Positions 1-8,216 are shown, counted from the stretch's first letter. The stretch is 31,263 bases of DNA from Draconibacterium sp. (GCA_016705335.1 JADIYN010000058.1:1-31263), one strand, 5' to 3'. Made by a program: numbers and translations. Notes: generated by a model from the letters alone, not told the origin.

Positions 1-1
1 T

Positions 2-127
2 GCTTTTGCATGGGAATGGTTCATTGGTGGAAGGTACTATTTTAACGATAACCTTGCCGGAATGTTGGAACTTGGCTATGGGGCAACTTTTGTAAATATT
101 GGTGTTGCCTGCAAATTTGGTAATTAG
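2..127 (+). CDS. C-terminal end of an outer-membrane beta-barrel protein (5' end outside window)
   Basis: An open frame enters from the left edge and stops at TAG 125-127, giving 41 residues. They alternate hydrophobic and polar residues with many Gly and aromatic residues (GGRYYFNDNLAGMLELGYG, then ..VNIGVACKFGN), which is the pattern of the last two strands of a small outer-membrane beta-barrel. Barrels of this kind in Bacteroidetes are usually porin-like proteins of unknown ligand. Only the last strands are visible, so the family cannot be named. Confidence 0.6.
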   Translation, partial: AFAWEWFIGGRYYFNDNLAGMLELGYGATFVNIGVACKFGN

Positions 128-160
128 ACAGGAACAGCAACCCATTAAAAGTAACTGAAT

Positions 161-1398
161 ATGAATTGTAAAAATATATTTTTTCTATTATTAACTGTCA
201 GCATTGTGTTACTTGTGCCTGGTTGCAACGGACAAAACAACCCGAATGCCAGTAATAAAATATCTAATAATTCAGATAAAATGAATACAGAATCAACAAA
301 ATATACAGCAGGTAAAGAATATACTCAATTTGTCAGGGCCAGGATAATGGATAAAGTGGGGTTTGAGCAGCCAGTAGAGGCTTTCAGCATTTTAATTCTG
401 ATAACTGGAAATTTGACGGAGGAATAATGTGGAACCCGCCCGGCAGCAGTTGCGCTGGAATCAATCAGGGAATGAAAGCAATTTCGCCTGATGGTTTGTA
501 CAGTTTCGAAATGATGCCCAATTATATGTGGAGTTTACCACCGATCAGCAATTGGCACAATTTAACCAACGGCAACAATATCCCCAATACCGTTCGTTTG
601 AGGGCCCAGATGCAGATCTTATTCATAAGTCAGTTTTGCACCCAATGAATTAGGAAATCCACAGGTGATAAGCATAAAAGAAAATACGGGTGGCATGCAG
701 GCATTGCAGGAGAGCAACGAAAAAACAAGACAGGAATTAATGCGTTACGGTGCCAGCCAGGTAAATTTTTACCCAAGTGGAATTTATGCCACAGTAAAAT
801 GGGCTAATAACTCCGAAGCCATTATAATATGTGGGGTAAATATTATCGAAACGGTCATTCCCAATCCATATAACGGCAGTTACAGTAAGAATTTTACAAG
901 CGTGGCATCTGAACGTATTGTATTTATGTACCCAACGGGCGAAAACGAAAAAGCTGCCAATATGCTGAGTGTGATGATGGGCAGCATAAGAACAAACACC
1001 GCCTGGAAAAATGCAGTAGATAACTTCTGGCTTGCGATAAGGCAGCAAAGTAACACGGTACATATAGGGAAAATAAGGATGATGGATGAACAAACCCGTC
1101 AGATTGGAAATGCGGCAATCAAGCAGGACAGCAAAATTTAAACAATGTGGATGCAAACATGCGCAATTGGGAAGCCACACAACAATCACAGGACCGAATT
1201 CATACAAATTTTGTAAAAGCAATCCGCGAAGTGGAAAATTATCAGGACGAAACGGGTAGAATAGAACTAAGTTCAGGGTACAATCACGCGTGGAGCAGAA
1301 GTGATGGCAGCAGTTTTATTATGAGTGATGATCCCAATTTTGACCCCTCTTCAGTTTTTCAGGATCAACGTTGGAAGGAAATGAAGAAAGTGGAATAA
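161..1398 (+). CDS. Predicted lipoprotein of unknown function, reading frame broken by four indels
   Basis: The first fragment (161-427) begins with a lipoprotein signal peptide whose lipobox is LVPGC, so the protein is expected to be acylated and exported. Three further fragments (427-648, 665-1141, 1147-1398) continue the same protein in shifted frames. Adding single bases near 400 (ILIPDNWKFDGG across the join), 534 (T run), 637 (T run) and 1128 (G run, giving KQGQQNLNN) makes one protein of about 413 residues. All four changes are single-base losses in short homopolymers. The C-terminal part contains REVENYQDETGRIELSSGYN and ends WKEMKKVE. I recognise no domain of known function. The four fragments are not separate genes. 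Confidence 0.65.
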
Positions 1399-1400
1399 AG

Positions 1401-1427
1401 ATCAACTTCCAAATAAAAAAAGTTGAT
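1401..1427 (+). terminator. Possible terminator hairpin after the lipoprotein gene
   Basis: ATCAACTT (1401-1408) and AAGTTGAT (1420-1427) form a perfect 8-bp inverted repeat with an 11-base A-rich loop, starting 3 bases after the lipoprotein stop codon. The following bases are AT-rich (an ATTTTTAT tract near 1436-1444) but there is no immediate long U run, so a Rho-independent terminator is plausible but not certain. Confidence 0.4.
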
Positions 1428-1442
1428 ACAAAATTAATTTTT

Positions 1443-1500
1443 ATCCACAAATAAAAAGGAGGTCAAAATGCAAAACAAGCGATTAAAATTAAGTGCAGTA
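1443..1500 (+). repeat. 5'-end repeat, copy 1 (RBS plus first codons)
   Basis: The sequence from ATCC at 1443 through the AGGAGG ribosome site, the start codon and eleven codons (MQNKRLKLSAV) recurs at 4152-4210 with about 90% identity and one single-base gap. The similarity stops at GTGCAGTA in both copies, after which the two genes are unrelated. The repeat therefore covers the translation start of two different secreted-protein genes. Confidence 0.75.
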
Positions 1501-1977
1501 CTCTTGTTGGGACTTGGGCTGACTGGACTACAGGCACAAACCATGTATGTAAAACAAAGCAACGGTACACAAACGGATTATGCTTTAAGTAACATACAAA
1601 AAATGAGTTTCTCATCGGGAAATCTCACAGTTACAAAAACCGACAACACCAACAGTGTGTATGCTTTAAACAACTTGTGGTACTTTAATTTCACTGACCT
1701 TTCAACGAATATAGAAGAGCCCGAGTCTGTTCAAAACCACATGTTAAGTGTTTATCCCAACCCTGTAACAAATGTGTTGAACATCGACTTAACCGGAACA
1801 GTCCAGGAAGAAGGTACACTATTCATATTTAATTTTGAGGGCAAAGCCGTGTTAAAATGGCAATTAAGCAATACAGGTGTTCTTTCATTAGACATTAGCC
1901 ACTTGCCCAAAGGGCTTTACCTCTGCCGTTATGCAAACGTGACAGAAACCCGGACGGTAAAAATTATTAAACAATAA
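1468..1977 (+). CDS. Secreted leader protein with type IX secretion sorting tail, no separate passenger domain
   Basis: The frame is intact, 169 residues. Residues 1-23 are a signal peptide (LLLGLGLTGLQAQ). Residues 25-76 hold two copies of a short motif, YALSNIQKMSF and YALNNLWYFNF, related to the MYV..VDSVIFY module of the next three genes. Residues about 88-169 match the T9SS type A (Por) sorting domain: YPNPVTNVLNIDL, a GTLFIFNFEGK strand, then LPKGLYLCRYAN and a basic VKIIKQ end. Such tails direct a protein across the outer membrane by the Por/T9SS machinery and are normally attached to an enzyme or adhesin; here nothing lies between leader and tail. AAGGAGGTC sits 7 bases before the ATG, which is unusually strong for Bacteroidetes. 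Confidence 0.85.
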   Translation: MQNKRLKLSAVLLLGLGLTGLQAQTMYVKQSNGTQTDYALSNIQKMSFSSGNLTVTKTDNTNSVYALNNLWYFNFTDLSTNIEEPESVQNHMLSVYPNPVTNVLNIDLTGTVQEEGTLFIFNFEGKAVLKWQLSNTGVLSLDISHLPKGLYLCRYANVTETRTVKIIKQ

Positions 1978-1993
1978 ACAAGGAGGATAAAAA

Positions 1994-2481
1994 ATGAAAA
2001 CCATGAATATAATTAACAAATTGGTATTTGTATTTCTATTAACTTCTACCTTTTCATTTTCATTTTCAACAGTTACAGCACAAAACGACACCATGTATGT
2101 AATGAAAAATGGAAATATAGTTGGAAAATACAATGTGAATACAGAGGTTGACAGCGTAATATTTTACCAACTAGTAACCCAATCAGGAAACACCTTATTA
2201 GCCGGAAACTGAGTGGAACTTTCATCGGGGATGAATCCGGAACATGGACCGCAACGATATCGGAAAGTGGAGTTGTAACAGGAACAGCAGAAGTTACAAG
2301 TCTTTCCATTAAATCTGTGCTAAATGGAAATGTAAGCTCTGACGGAAAATTTACGGCAACAGTCGGGACTACTTCATTGGGATATAATTTCGATGGGAAA
2401 TTAAATGGTAATTCTGGCAGCGGAACCTGGAAAAACTCGTCAGAAACACAAAGTGGCAGTTGGAGTGGAACAAAAAATTGA
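1994..2481 (+). CDS. Secreted glycine-rich beta protein with the shared MYV..VDSVIFY leader, one frameshift
   Basis: The gene starts 16 bases after the previous stop behind a perfect GGAGG site. Residues 1-30 are a signal peptide ending VTAQ. The leader module follows (DTMYVMKNGNIVGKYNV, then VDSVIFY). The frame stops at 2210-2212, but reading one base earlier from about 2203 the protein continues to a stop at 2479-2481, with a run of strand-like repeats (LSGTFIGDESGTWTATI, GTAEVTSLSIKS, GKLNGNSGSGTWKN, GSWSGTKN). A single lost base near 2200-2203 would join them into about 162 residues. The repeats resemble short SGTW beta-hairpin repeats common in secreted Bacteroidetes proteins. Function is unknown. 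The protein has no T9SS tail. Confidence 0.65.
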
Positions 2482-2488
2482 TTTACTT

Positions 2489-4109
2489 ATGAATAAAAGT
2501 ATTTTTTTAGCAGTAAGCGTGTTTTTTGCAGCATTTACTATAAATGCACAAAACGACACGATGTATGTAATAAAATCAGGTATTGTGGTAGGTAAGTACA
2601 ATGTAAACATTCAAGTTGACAGCGTTATATTTTACAATCCACAAACCCAAACAGGAAACACTTCCATCGCTGTTTTAAAGGCCAACATTAAAACGTATTA
2701 CAGCCTTCAAAATAAAATTGCGGCTGAATTTAAGGCTACGCTTTCTGATACCATCATTGATGAATTTGCACACTCCAAAAGGCTGCTTGAATGGATTCTG
2801 CAACCCGATGTTTCTGAAGCGGTGATGCACAGCGTGTATGTTTTTGATGTGAAGCACACCAACGGACTTTTCAGGGAAATAAGATTCAATCCAAAACAAA
2901 CTGATATGCGCCTGATGACGCGGGGCGCAGGAGGTGCCTCTGATGGCAGATTGCAACTTCTTAAAAACTTCAGTAGATAAAAAGCTGATTACGAATAAAA
3001 ATGCTTGTAATCGTGCAGTACGCATCTGATTTTTTGCTTCAGGCACGGATATTTTTTACACAGACCGTTTAGTTGCTTTTTCAGACGAAGTGGAAGTAGC
3101 CGATATTAATACGAATTTGGCTTCCCAATTAAGAGACGAAGAACTCAAACTCACCAGTTTTAGGAATGTAAAAGCCCCAGGAGTTGAACATCAGGAATGC
3201 TTCTATGAACTTACATTCAACTTCTTTCAATCGCTTCCCGTGCAGTTTGACAATACTGTGCTTATAGGAACTACTGTTTTCAGGTATTCAAAATGGAATT
3301 ATGGGCGACATCCTTGCGACTAAAGGCTTAAAATCTTTTTACGGCTATGGTTATGATAACGGACGAAGTTTCACGGTTACTAATGATATGTGCTGGAGGT
3401 CGGAAGACACGATTGTTACTAACCTGATTGCGCGCGACACCACCGGCATCGCACATTTGGCCTATAACACCATAAAGTTGCAGGATGGATTTATACTGGA
3501 AGGAAAATGCCATCCGCGCTTTGATGAGAAAACGTTTGGCTGAAGAATATTCCATTTTCGGTCCGCAAACACTGAATCATCACCTCGATAAAGGTTATCA
3601 CTTTGAGGAATGTGGGGACACCATCACCGACAGTCGCGATGGGCAGAAATATCCCACCGTGTGCATTGGCGAGCAGGTGTGGATGGCTGAAAACCTAAGA
3701 TATAGCGGAGCGGGCGTTTGCTTTAATAATGTTCCTTCTAATTGCACAAATGAAGGCAGGCTAAGCAGAATTTAATGAGTTAATTGCTTATTGCGGAGGA
3801 ACAAACGCTGCCGTAATAAAACTACGGGCTAAAGATTGGCCTATCGGACCCACTCCTTCAAACGAGTTTGGTTTTAATCTGAAACCTGGTCGGGTTGGTA
3901 GTTATGACCCCACTTCTCAAAGCGTTCGTTTTGGTTCATCACAGCCAGTTCAGGCCTCTCTTTGGACTTCTAGCGGGACAATAAGGAGCAATGGTGGTGA
4001 TTCTTACAAGATTTTTGAAACCAAGAGTACCTATAATATGCGTGTTACAGGTACAAGTCAAAGCCAAGGTACTGAATTTTACGCTCACTGCCGCTGTGTA
4101 AAGGATTGA
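2489..4109 (+). pseudogene. Copy A of the leader / caspase-like / FISUMP secreted protein, heavily interrupted
   Basis: The start at 2489 lies 8 bases after the preceding stop; the signal peptide is FAAFTINAQ and the leader module (MYVIKSGIVVGKYNV, VDSVIFY) follows. The first frame runs to 2980. Later pieces in other frames are recognisable by comparison with copy B: a KMLVIVQYASDF strand near 3000-3035, then ADINTNLASQLRDEEL to VQFDNTVLIG (about 3090-3270), ATKGLKSFYGYGYDN and DTTGIAHL (3301-3470), and the FISUMP core GDTITDSRDGQKYPTVCIG with WMAENL (about 3610-3695). The FISUMP end (AEFNELIAYCGG to CRCVKD) is in a third frame, 3765-4109. With one base restored near 3270 the motif CFSG appears, matching the Cys motif of copy B. 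About 95 bases of FISUMP present in copy B are missing at about 3762. It is either a decayed paralogue or an error-rich sequence; the deletion favours some real decay. Confidence 0.6.
2531..2662 (+). repeat. Leader-module repeat, copy in gene A
   Basis: This stretch encodes the signal-peptide end and the MYVIKSG..VDSVIFY module, and is about 90% identical in DNA to 4250-4379 in gene B. The gene B copy is two bases shorter (GTTGAGCG in place of GTTGACAGCG), which breaks its frame. A more distant version lies at about 2079-2190 in the preceding gene. Confidence 0.8.
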
Positions 4110-4151
4110 TTATGAGAAGAAATTTAATGAGATGATTCTTATTCAATAAGT

Positions 4152-4210
4152 ATCCAAAAATAAAGAGGAGGTCAAACATGCAACACAAACGATTAAAATT
4201 AGGTGCAGTA
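4152..4210 (+). repeat. 5'-end repeat, copy 2 (RBS plus first codons)
   Basis: This is the second copy of the 1443-1500 repeat, including AGAGGAGGTC and the codons for MQHKRLKLGAV. Immediately after GTGCAGTA the sequence switches to one resembling the start of gene A (AAAAGTATTTT), so the 5' end of gene B looks like a junction between two different paralogous leaders. Confidence 0.75.
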
Positions 4211-6105
4211 GAAAAAAGTATTTTATTTTCAGCAATTATGTTTGTTTGTGCATTTGCCATAAATGCACAAACCGACACGATGTATGTAATAAAATCAGGC
4301 ATTGTGGTAGGTAAATACAATGTAAACACTCAAGTTGAGCGTTATATTTTACAAACCACAAACCCAATCAGGAAACACTCCCAACGATGTTACTGCCGAC
4401 AAGCTCGCAACCATTCTTACTATTCAGGATGGTGCCGCTGAGGTATATGCCGATACCTTCTCTGCAACATTGGATTCCGTGCAGGCAATTAACGCTGCGG
4501 GGCAGTGGCTGCTTAACCAACCCGAAGTAAATGATGTTTTCTATTGGACAACATATTTACTTGATATTCATTTTAAAAGCGGGTTAAAAAGTTCCTTGCT
4601 TGTTATTAAGGAAGATGAGAACGGGCAGAGTTTATATAGGGGCGGCAACGATAGCGGGGCATCCAGGCAGAATTTATTTCCCTCCATTAGCGGAAAGCGC
4701 GAGAAAATACGCAATAACAAGGTGTTGGTACTCAATCCCTTTGAGGACGAATTCGAACCGGGGGGACGCTACACTAAAAAATCACATTTCGATGGTGGTC
4801 CGGAAGAACTTGATGTTACCATCGTAAACAGATATGATGTTACCTACGATGTGCTGAATACCTTTGGCGATTATGGTTTTATTATTTTAAACACACATGG
4901 CCAGCCGGGCAGTTTTTGCTTGTCAAAATTTTTGCAGCTGCCAGCCGGAGAAAAACCCAGATTATGGACGCGCCAGGAAATACTTGATTTAATTACTGGC
5001 AACGGTGTACCTCTTGAAAAATTTGAGAATGATGAACTGCTGCTCGATATGTTATTAACCATCAAGAGCAGGGGGGCCGGACTCTGGAGAAAAGAGGCGG
5101 TATTTAATGTTACAGATAAGTTTATACGGAATGCGCCATTCAACCTTGAGGGAACTGTGATATTTGGTAACCATTGCTACAGCGGCTATACGGCAAATGG
5201 CACTACCTCGAATTTGGCGGATGCTTACCGCAGCAAAGGCGCGGTGGCGTATTATGGGTATGCATATCCTGATAATTCCTCTGGAGCAGTGGACAATCTT
5301 ATTGCCAATAGCATGGAAGACACGCTGATTCGCAGCCTTGCAAAAGACGGTGATACAACCGGCATTGCTCATTTAAAGAACAACAGTACTATACAATGGA
5401 GAGGGTGTGGAACAATCAAATGCATTTCCTGTGTTGGCAAACCGTGGCGGGCTTGTTTTCAAACCGGAAGTACAAGACCCTAAAAAAGAATTGAGATTCG
5501 TCCTTTTTTATGAGGAAAATTACGGCTATGGCAAATGTGGCGATACCATCACCGACAGCCGAGATGGACAGCAATACCCCACCGTGTGCATAGGAGAGCA
5601 GGTGTGGATGGCGAAGAACCTTAACTGGGCGAGAGCGGGTGTTTGTTATGATAATAATACAAGTAATTGTAACACATATGGCAGGCTTTACACCATCAAT
5701 GAAGTGACAGGTTTATATACCTCCAGCACTAACCCAAGTGGAATTAAAGGCATTTGTCCCAAGTATTGGCATGTGCCCTCCAAAGCAGAGTGGGAAGAAC
5801 TGATTGCTTTTGCCGGAGGAACTTCGGAAGCCGCCACAAAACTCCGCTCAACAACAGCATGGACCATGCCTAATCAATATACAAATGAATTTGGCTTCAA
5901 CATGCCGCCCTCGGGGAATTTCGCTGCCGATGCCAACAACAGTTTATTTCAATTCGTAGGACAAGATGCCAAGTTTTGGACTACAAGCGCAACCCAGGGT
6001 TATTACTCTGCATTAAATGCGTATGAGCCGGATCTATATTTTGGAGACTATAGTTCGCCTCCAACTATAACATGGAAGTTCTCCTGTCGCTGTGTAAAGG
6101 ATTGA
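4178..6105 (+). CDS. Secreted caspase-like (clan CD) peptidase candidate with C-terminal FISUMP domain, copy B
   Basis: Three frames join into about 642 residues: 4178-4335, then 4335-5405 after restoring two bases near 4338 (by comparison with gene A), then to 6105 after removing one G from the GGG run at 5403-5405. The order is signal peptide (ending INAQ), leader module, and a helical region (about residues 70-150). Next comes an alpha/beta region with strand NNKVLVLNPFEDEF, strand plus motif YGFIILNTHGQPG, strand plus motif VIFGNHCYSG, and strand GAVAYYGYAYPDN. The order strand-His-Gly then strand-Cys-x-Ser-Gly is the catalytic dyad layout of caspase, gingipain and clostripain peptidases. 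The last 200 residues are a FISUMP domain (DTITDSRDGQQYPTVCIG, WMAKNL, YWHVPSKAEWEELI, CRCVKD). No T9SS tail is seen. Peptidase activity is inferred from motifs only. Confidence 0.7.
4250..4379 (+). repeat. Leader-module repeat, copy in gene B
   Basis: This copy is about 90% identical to 2531-2662 in gene A, covering the end of the signal peptide and the shared secreted-protein module. Two bases are missing near 4338 relative to the gene A copy. Confidence 0.8.
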
Positions 6106-6301
6106 TTTTTTTATTCAGCCTAAAATAAATTTCACAGAATTAAAAATTCCAATCAATGCAATCACAAAATTCTGTCTCGATGTTTTATTCTTTGTGCTGT
6201 TTTCCGTCTGTAAAAATGAAGAAAAGTACTCAGGCGATAGCTCCCCGATGAAAATATTTTTAGGATCACTTTTCATTTAAATCAATTGTTTAACAGGTGA
6301 A

Positions 6302-6811
6302 TCAGGATGTTTCTACTCCACCTGTAACCGAATAAAAACTTTTTCTTTTTATTATTCTTCGCAACTCCATTGCCGCCGGTCTGCTGCGGATTCCATATTG
6401 GCAAAAAAGAAAAACCGATGTGGCATCTGAAAATAATTCTGACTTTTCTGTCAATTGTCTGGAAGGAATTTCAATACAACCGGAATTTTTTCCACTGGGG
6501 TAATCATCTGACTCGCGGAACGTTTCAATTTGAATATTCTGAAAACGTTCGGTGATATACCTTGCAGCCACGTCTGTTTTTGAACTTCCAACATCTTTGT
6601 GTCCAAAGAGTATCTGCCGGTTAAGATTGCATAATGCAAAACGATCACCACCAGCTATCCTGATTGTTCCCACACCGACTGCTGCCATGTATAGGATGGC
6701 AGGGCAGTCCAGACCTCCAGCCCCAACTACAAGTACTTTCGCCGATTGCAATTTCTGTTGTCCTTTTTTTTCCAGTTCCGGTAGTATTATTTGTCTATCA
6801 AAACATTCCAT
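6302..6811 (-). CDS. moeB: MoeB/ThiF-type adenylyltransferase fused to a rhodanese end by internal deletion
   Basis: Intact MoeB adenylates the C-terminal Gly of MoaD during molybdopterin synthesis. Here the N-terminal 100 residues match MoeB/ThiF (FDRQIILPEL, VLVVGAGGLDCP, NLNRQILFGHKDVG). The sequence then jumps after IETFRES to a rhodanese C-terminus (LTEKSELF, SVFLFCQYGIRS, SVTGGVETS). About 200 residues are missing, including the E1 catalytic cysteine, the Zn-binding CxxC pairs and most of the rhodanese domain. The nucleotide loop reads GGLD where the family has GGLG. The frame is open (169 residues) and the promoter-proximal neighbour is moaD, 9 bases upstream. I chose ATG 6811 because it gives the family start (M-x-x-FDRQI); an in-frame TTG at 6817 has the better spacing to AGGAGG. 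It is probably non-functional as an E1 enzyme. Confidence 0.7.
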   Translation of the reverse strand: MECFDRQIILPELEKKGQQKLQSAKVLVVGAGGLDCPAILYMAAVGVGTIRIAGGDRFALCNLNRQILFGHKDVGSSKTDVAARYITERFQNIQIETFRESDDYPSGKNSGCIEIPSRQLTEKSELFSDATSVFLFCQYGIRSRPAAMELRRIIKRKSFYSVTGGVETS

Positions 6812-6820
6812 ATTCAAATT

Positions 6821-7060
6821 TTATCCTCCTGAAAAAGGAGGTAAAAGTGCCACTTCCGAATTTTCCTTTAGAGGTGTATTTTTGTGAACTACCTGTATAT
6901 TCACTACCTTTGTAAATTTTACACCTTCCAGTGGTGGAAACATTTTCAATAACCACGTGGTCAACTGCCTATCCCGTACATATGGCACTTCCATACTATT
7001 TTTGCCAATCTTTTCGGACACCACTCCAAACATTCTGATTTTAAGAAACTTATTTTTCAT
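6821..7060 (-). CDS. moaD: Molybdopterin synthase small (sulfur carrier) subunit
   Basis: The protein has 79 residues, the usual MoaD length, with a ubiquitin-like pattern (IRMFGVVSEKIG at the start, NIQVVHKNTPLKENSEVALLPP near the end) and the essential C-terminal Gly-Gly in PPFSGG. MoaD carries the thiocarboxylate that is inserted into precursor Z to make molybdopterin, needed by the NarG enzymes in this window. The start is placed at the methionine of MKNKFLKIRMFG, since this gives the family length; an upstream in-frame extension of ten residues is unlikely. The stop overlaps the ribosome site of the following moeB remnant, so the two are probably translationally coupled. A 165-base gap separates it from moaA upstream. 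Confidence 0.88.
   Translation of the reverse strand: MKNKFLKIRMFGVVSEKIGKNSMEVPYVRDRQLTTWLLKMFPPLEGVKFTKVVNIQVVHKNTPLKENSEVALLPPFSGG
6825..6841 (-). promoter_or_regulatory. Hairpin combining MoaD's Pro-Pro and Gly-Gly codons with the moeB ribosome site
   Basis: In the transcript, CCUCCU (the last Pro-Pro codons of moaD) can pair with AGGAGG (end of the Ser codon plus the Gly-Gly codons) across a 5-base loop, UUUUC. AGGAGG lies 7 bases before TTG 6817 and 13 before ATG 6811 of moeB. Ribosomes finishing moaD would open the stem, which suggests translational coupling. The pairing is seen in the sequence; the regulatory role is inferred. Confidence 0.45.
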
Positions 7061-7225
7061 TTTATGTAAACAATAATCTAACGGATACAAGCAGAAGCAC
7101 CGAAGTTAAAAGACATTTAACGAAACAGCTATCCAATTCTTTTAAGGCACTTTAATGCGTTTACGCCGCTGTGTATTTTTCTAAAATATTTTATTTGTCC
7201 TTTGCTTACTGAAATTATAATTGGA

Positions 7226-8206
7226 TTACCCTCCTATCTGAATCATACTTCTATTTTCAATTTTTTCAGGATTTATTTTTCTATAACCATTAATAAATTG
7301 ACCTCCCATTGCTTCATGCTTTTTAATAACAGACTCCCGGATAAGGGTTTTAATTGGTACACCGGCACGATATGCCCCTAAAATATCTATTTCATCTTTT
7401 CCAAAAATGCAATTTTTCATTTTACCATCGGCTGTAAGTCTCATACGGTTACACTCTCCGCAGAATTGATCACTCATGGTGGTAATAAAGGCAATAGTTC
7501 CCTGGTGGCCAATCACCTTATATTTTTTTGCAGTGGCATGGGGTTCGTCTTTTAGTTTTACCAGGTCGTAATCACGGCTCACTATTTCTATCATTTGCTG
7601 TGCAGTAACCACTTTGTTGTTTTTCCAGTGGTTTCCTGAAAAAGGCATAAATTCAATGAATCTTATGTGCAGCGGCAGGTTACGTGTCAGGTTTACAAAA
7701 TTGAACAGCTCATTTTCAATGACACCGGATATCGCTACAGTGTTTATTTTTACCCGTATGTTGTTTTCAAGCAAGAGATGAATATTTTCCCAAATCTGCC
7801 GGAAGGTATCGCGCCGGGTGATGTGGGCAAAAACTTCAGGTTTTAAGGAATCGATACTCACATTCACAGAAGTTATTCCGGTATTTTTAAAGAGTCCGAT
7901 AAATTTACGCAGTCTTGCCCCGTTGGTTGTAAGTGTTAACTCCACCGGCAAGATTGCAAGTCGTTCAATAATTTCTTCTACCCCGGGCCTGATAAGTGGC
8001 TCGCCCCCGGTGAGCCGTATTTTATTTACACCGAGGTCCACAAAAACTTTGGCAATTTCTTCTATTTCAAAAGGCTGCATTAGTTTTTCTTCTGGCATGC
8101 AGTGTATTTTATTATTGGGCATACAGTAACTGCACCTGAAATTGCAATTGTCTGTTAGCGAAATGCGAAGGTAGTTGTGTATTCTTTTGAATTGATCAAT
8201 CAGCAC
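7226..8206 (-). CDS. moaA: GTP 3',8-cyclase MoaA (radical SAM, molybdenum cofactor synthesis)
   Basis: The intact frame has 326 residues. The radical-SAM cluster motif is C21-x3-C25-x2-C28 (NCNFRCSYC), followed by the SAM-binding RLTGGEPLIRPG. The C-terminal second [4Fe-4S] site is CGECNRMRLTADGKMKNC, and the protein ends in Gly-Gly, as MoaA proteins do and as needed to assist catalysis. The enzyme converts GTP to 3',8-cyclo-GTP, the first step of molybdopterin synthesis (MoaC is not in the window). The start lies only 10 bases after the narI stop, so moaA is the last gene of the narC-like/narGHJI operon and ties cofactor supply to reductase synthesis. Confidence 0.95.
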   Translation of the reverse strand: MLIDQFKRIHNYLRISLTDNCNFRCSYCMPNNKIHCMPEEKLMQPFEIEEIAKVFVDLGVNKIRLTGGEPLIRPGVEEIIERLAILPVELTLTTNGARLRKFIGLFKNTGITSVNVSIDSLKPEVFAHITRRDTFRQIWENIHLLLENNIRVKINTVAISGVIENELFNFVNLTRNLPLHIRFIEFMPFSGNHWKNNKVVTAQQMIEIVSRDYDLVKLKDEPHATAKKYKVIGHQGTIAFITTMSDQFCGECNRMRLTADGKMKNCIFGKDEIDILGAYRAGVPIKTLIRESVIKKHEAMGGQFINGYRKINPEKIENRSMIQIGG

Positions 8207-8216
8207 ATTCTTTCTT

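Noticed and set aside
737..1222. 161-codon minus-strand frame opposite the lipoprotein gene
   Set aside because: It is antisense to a protein with coherent composition, has a cysteine- and histidine-rich translation without family features, and no promoter or ribosome site.
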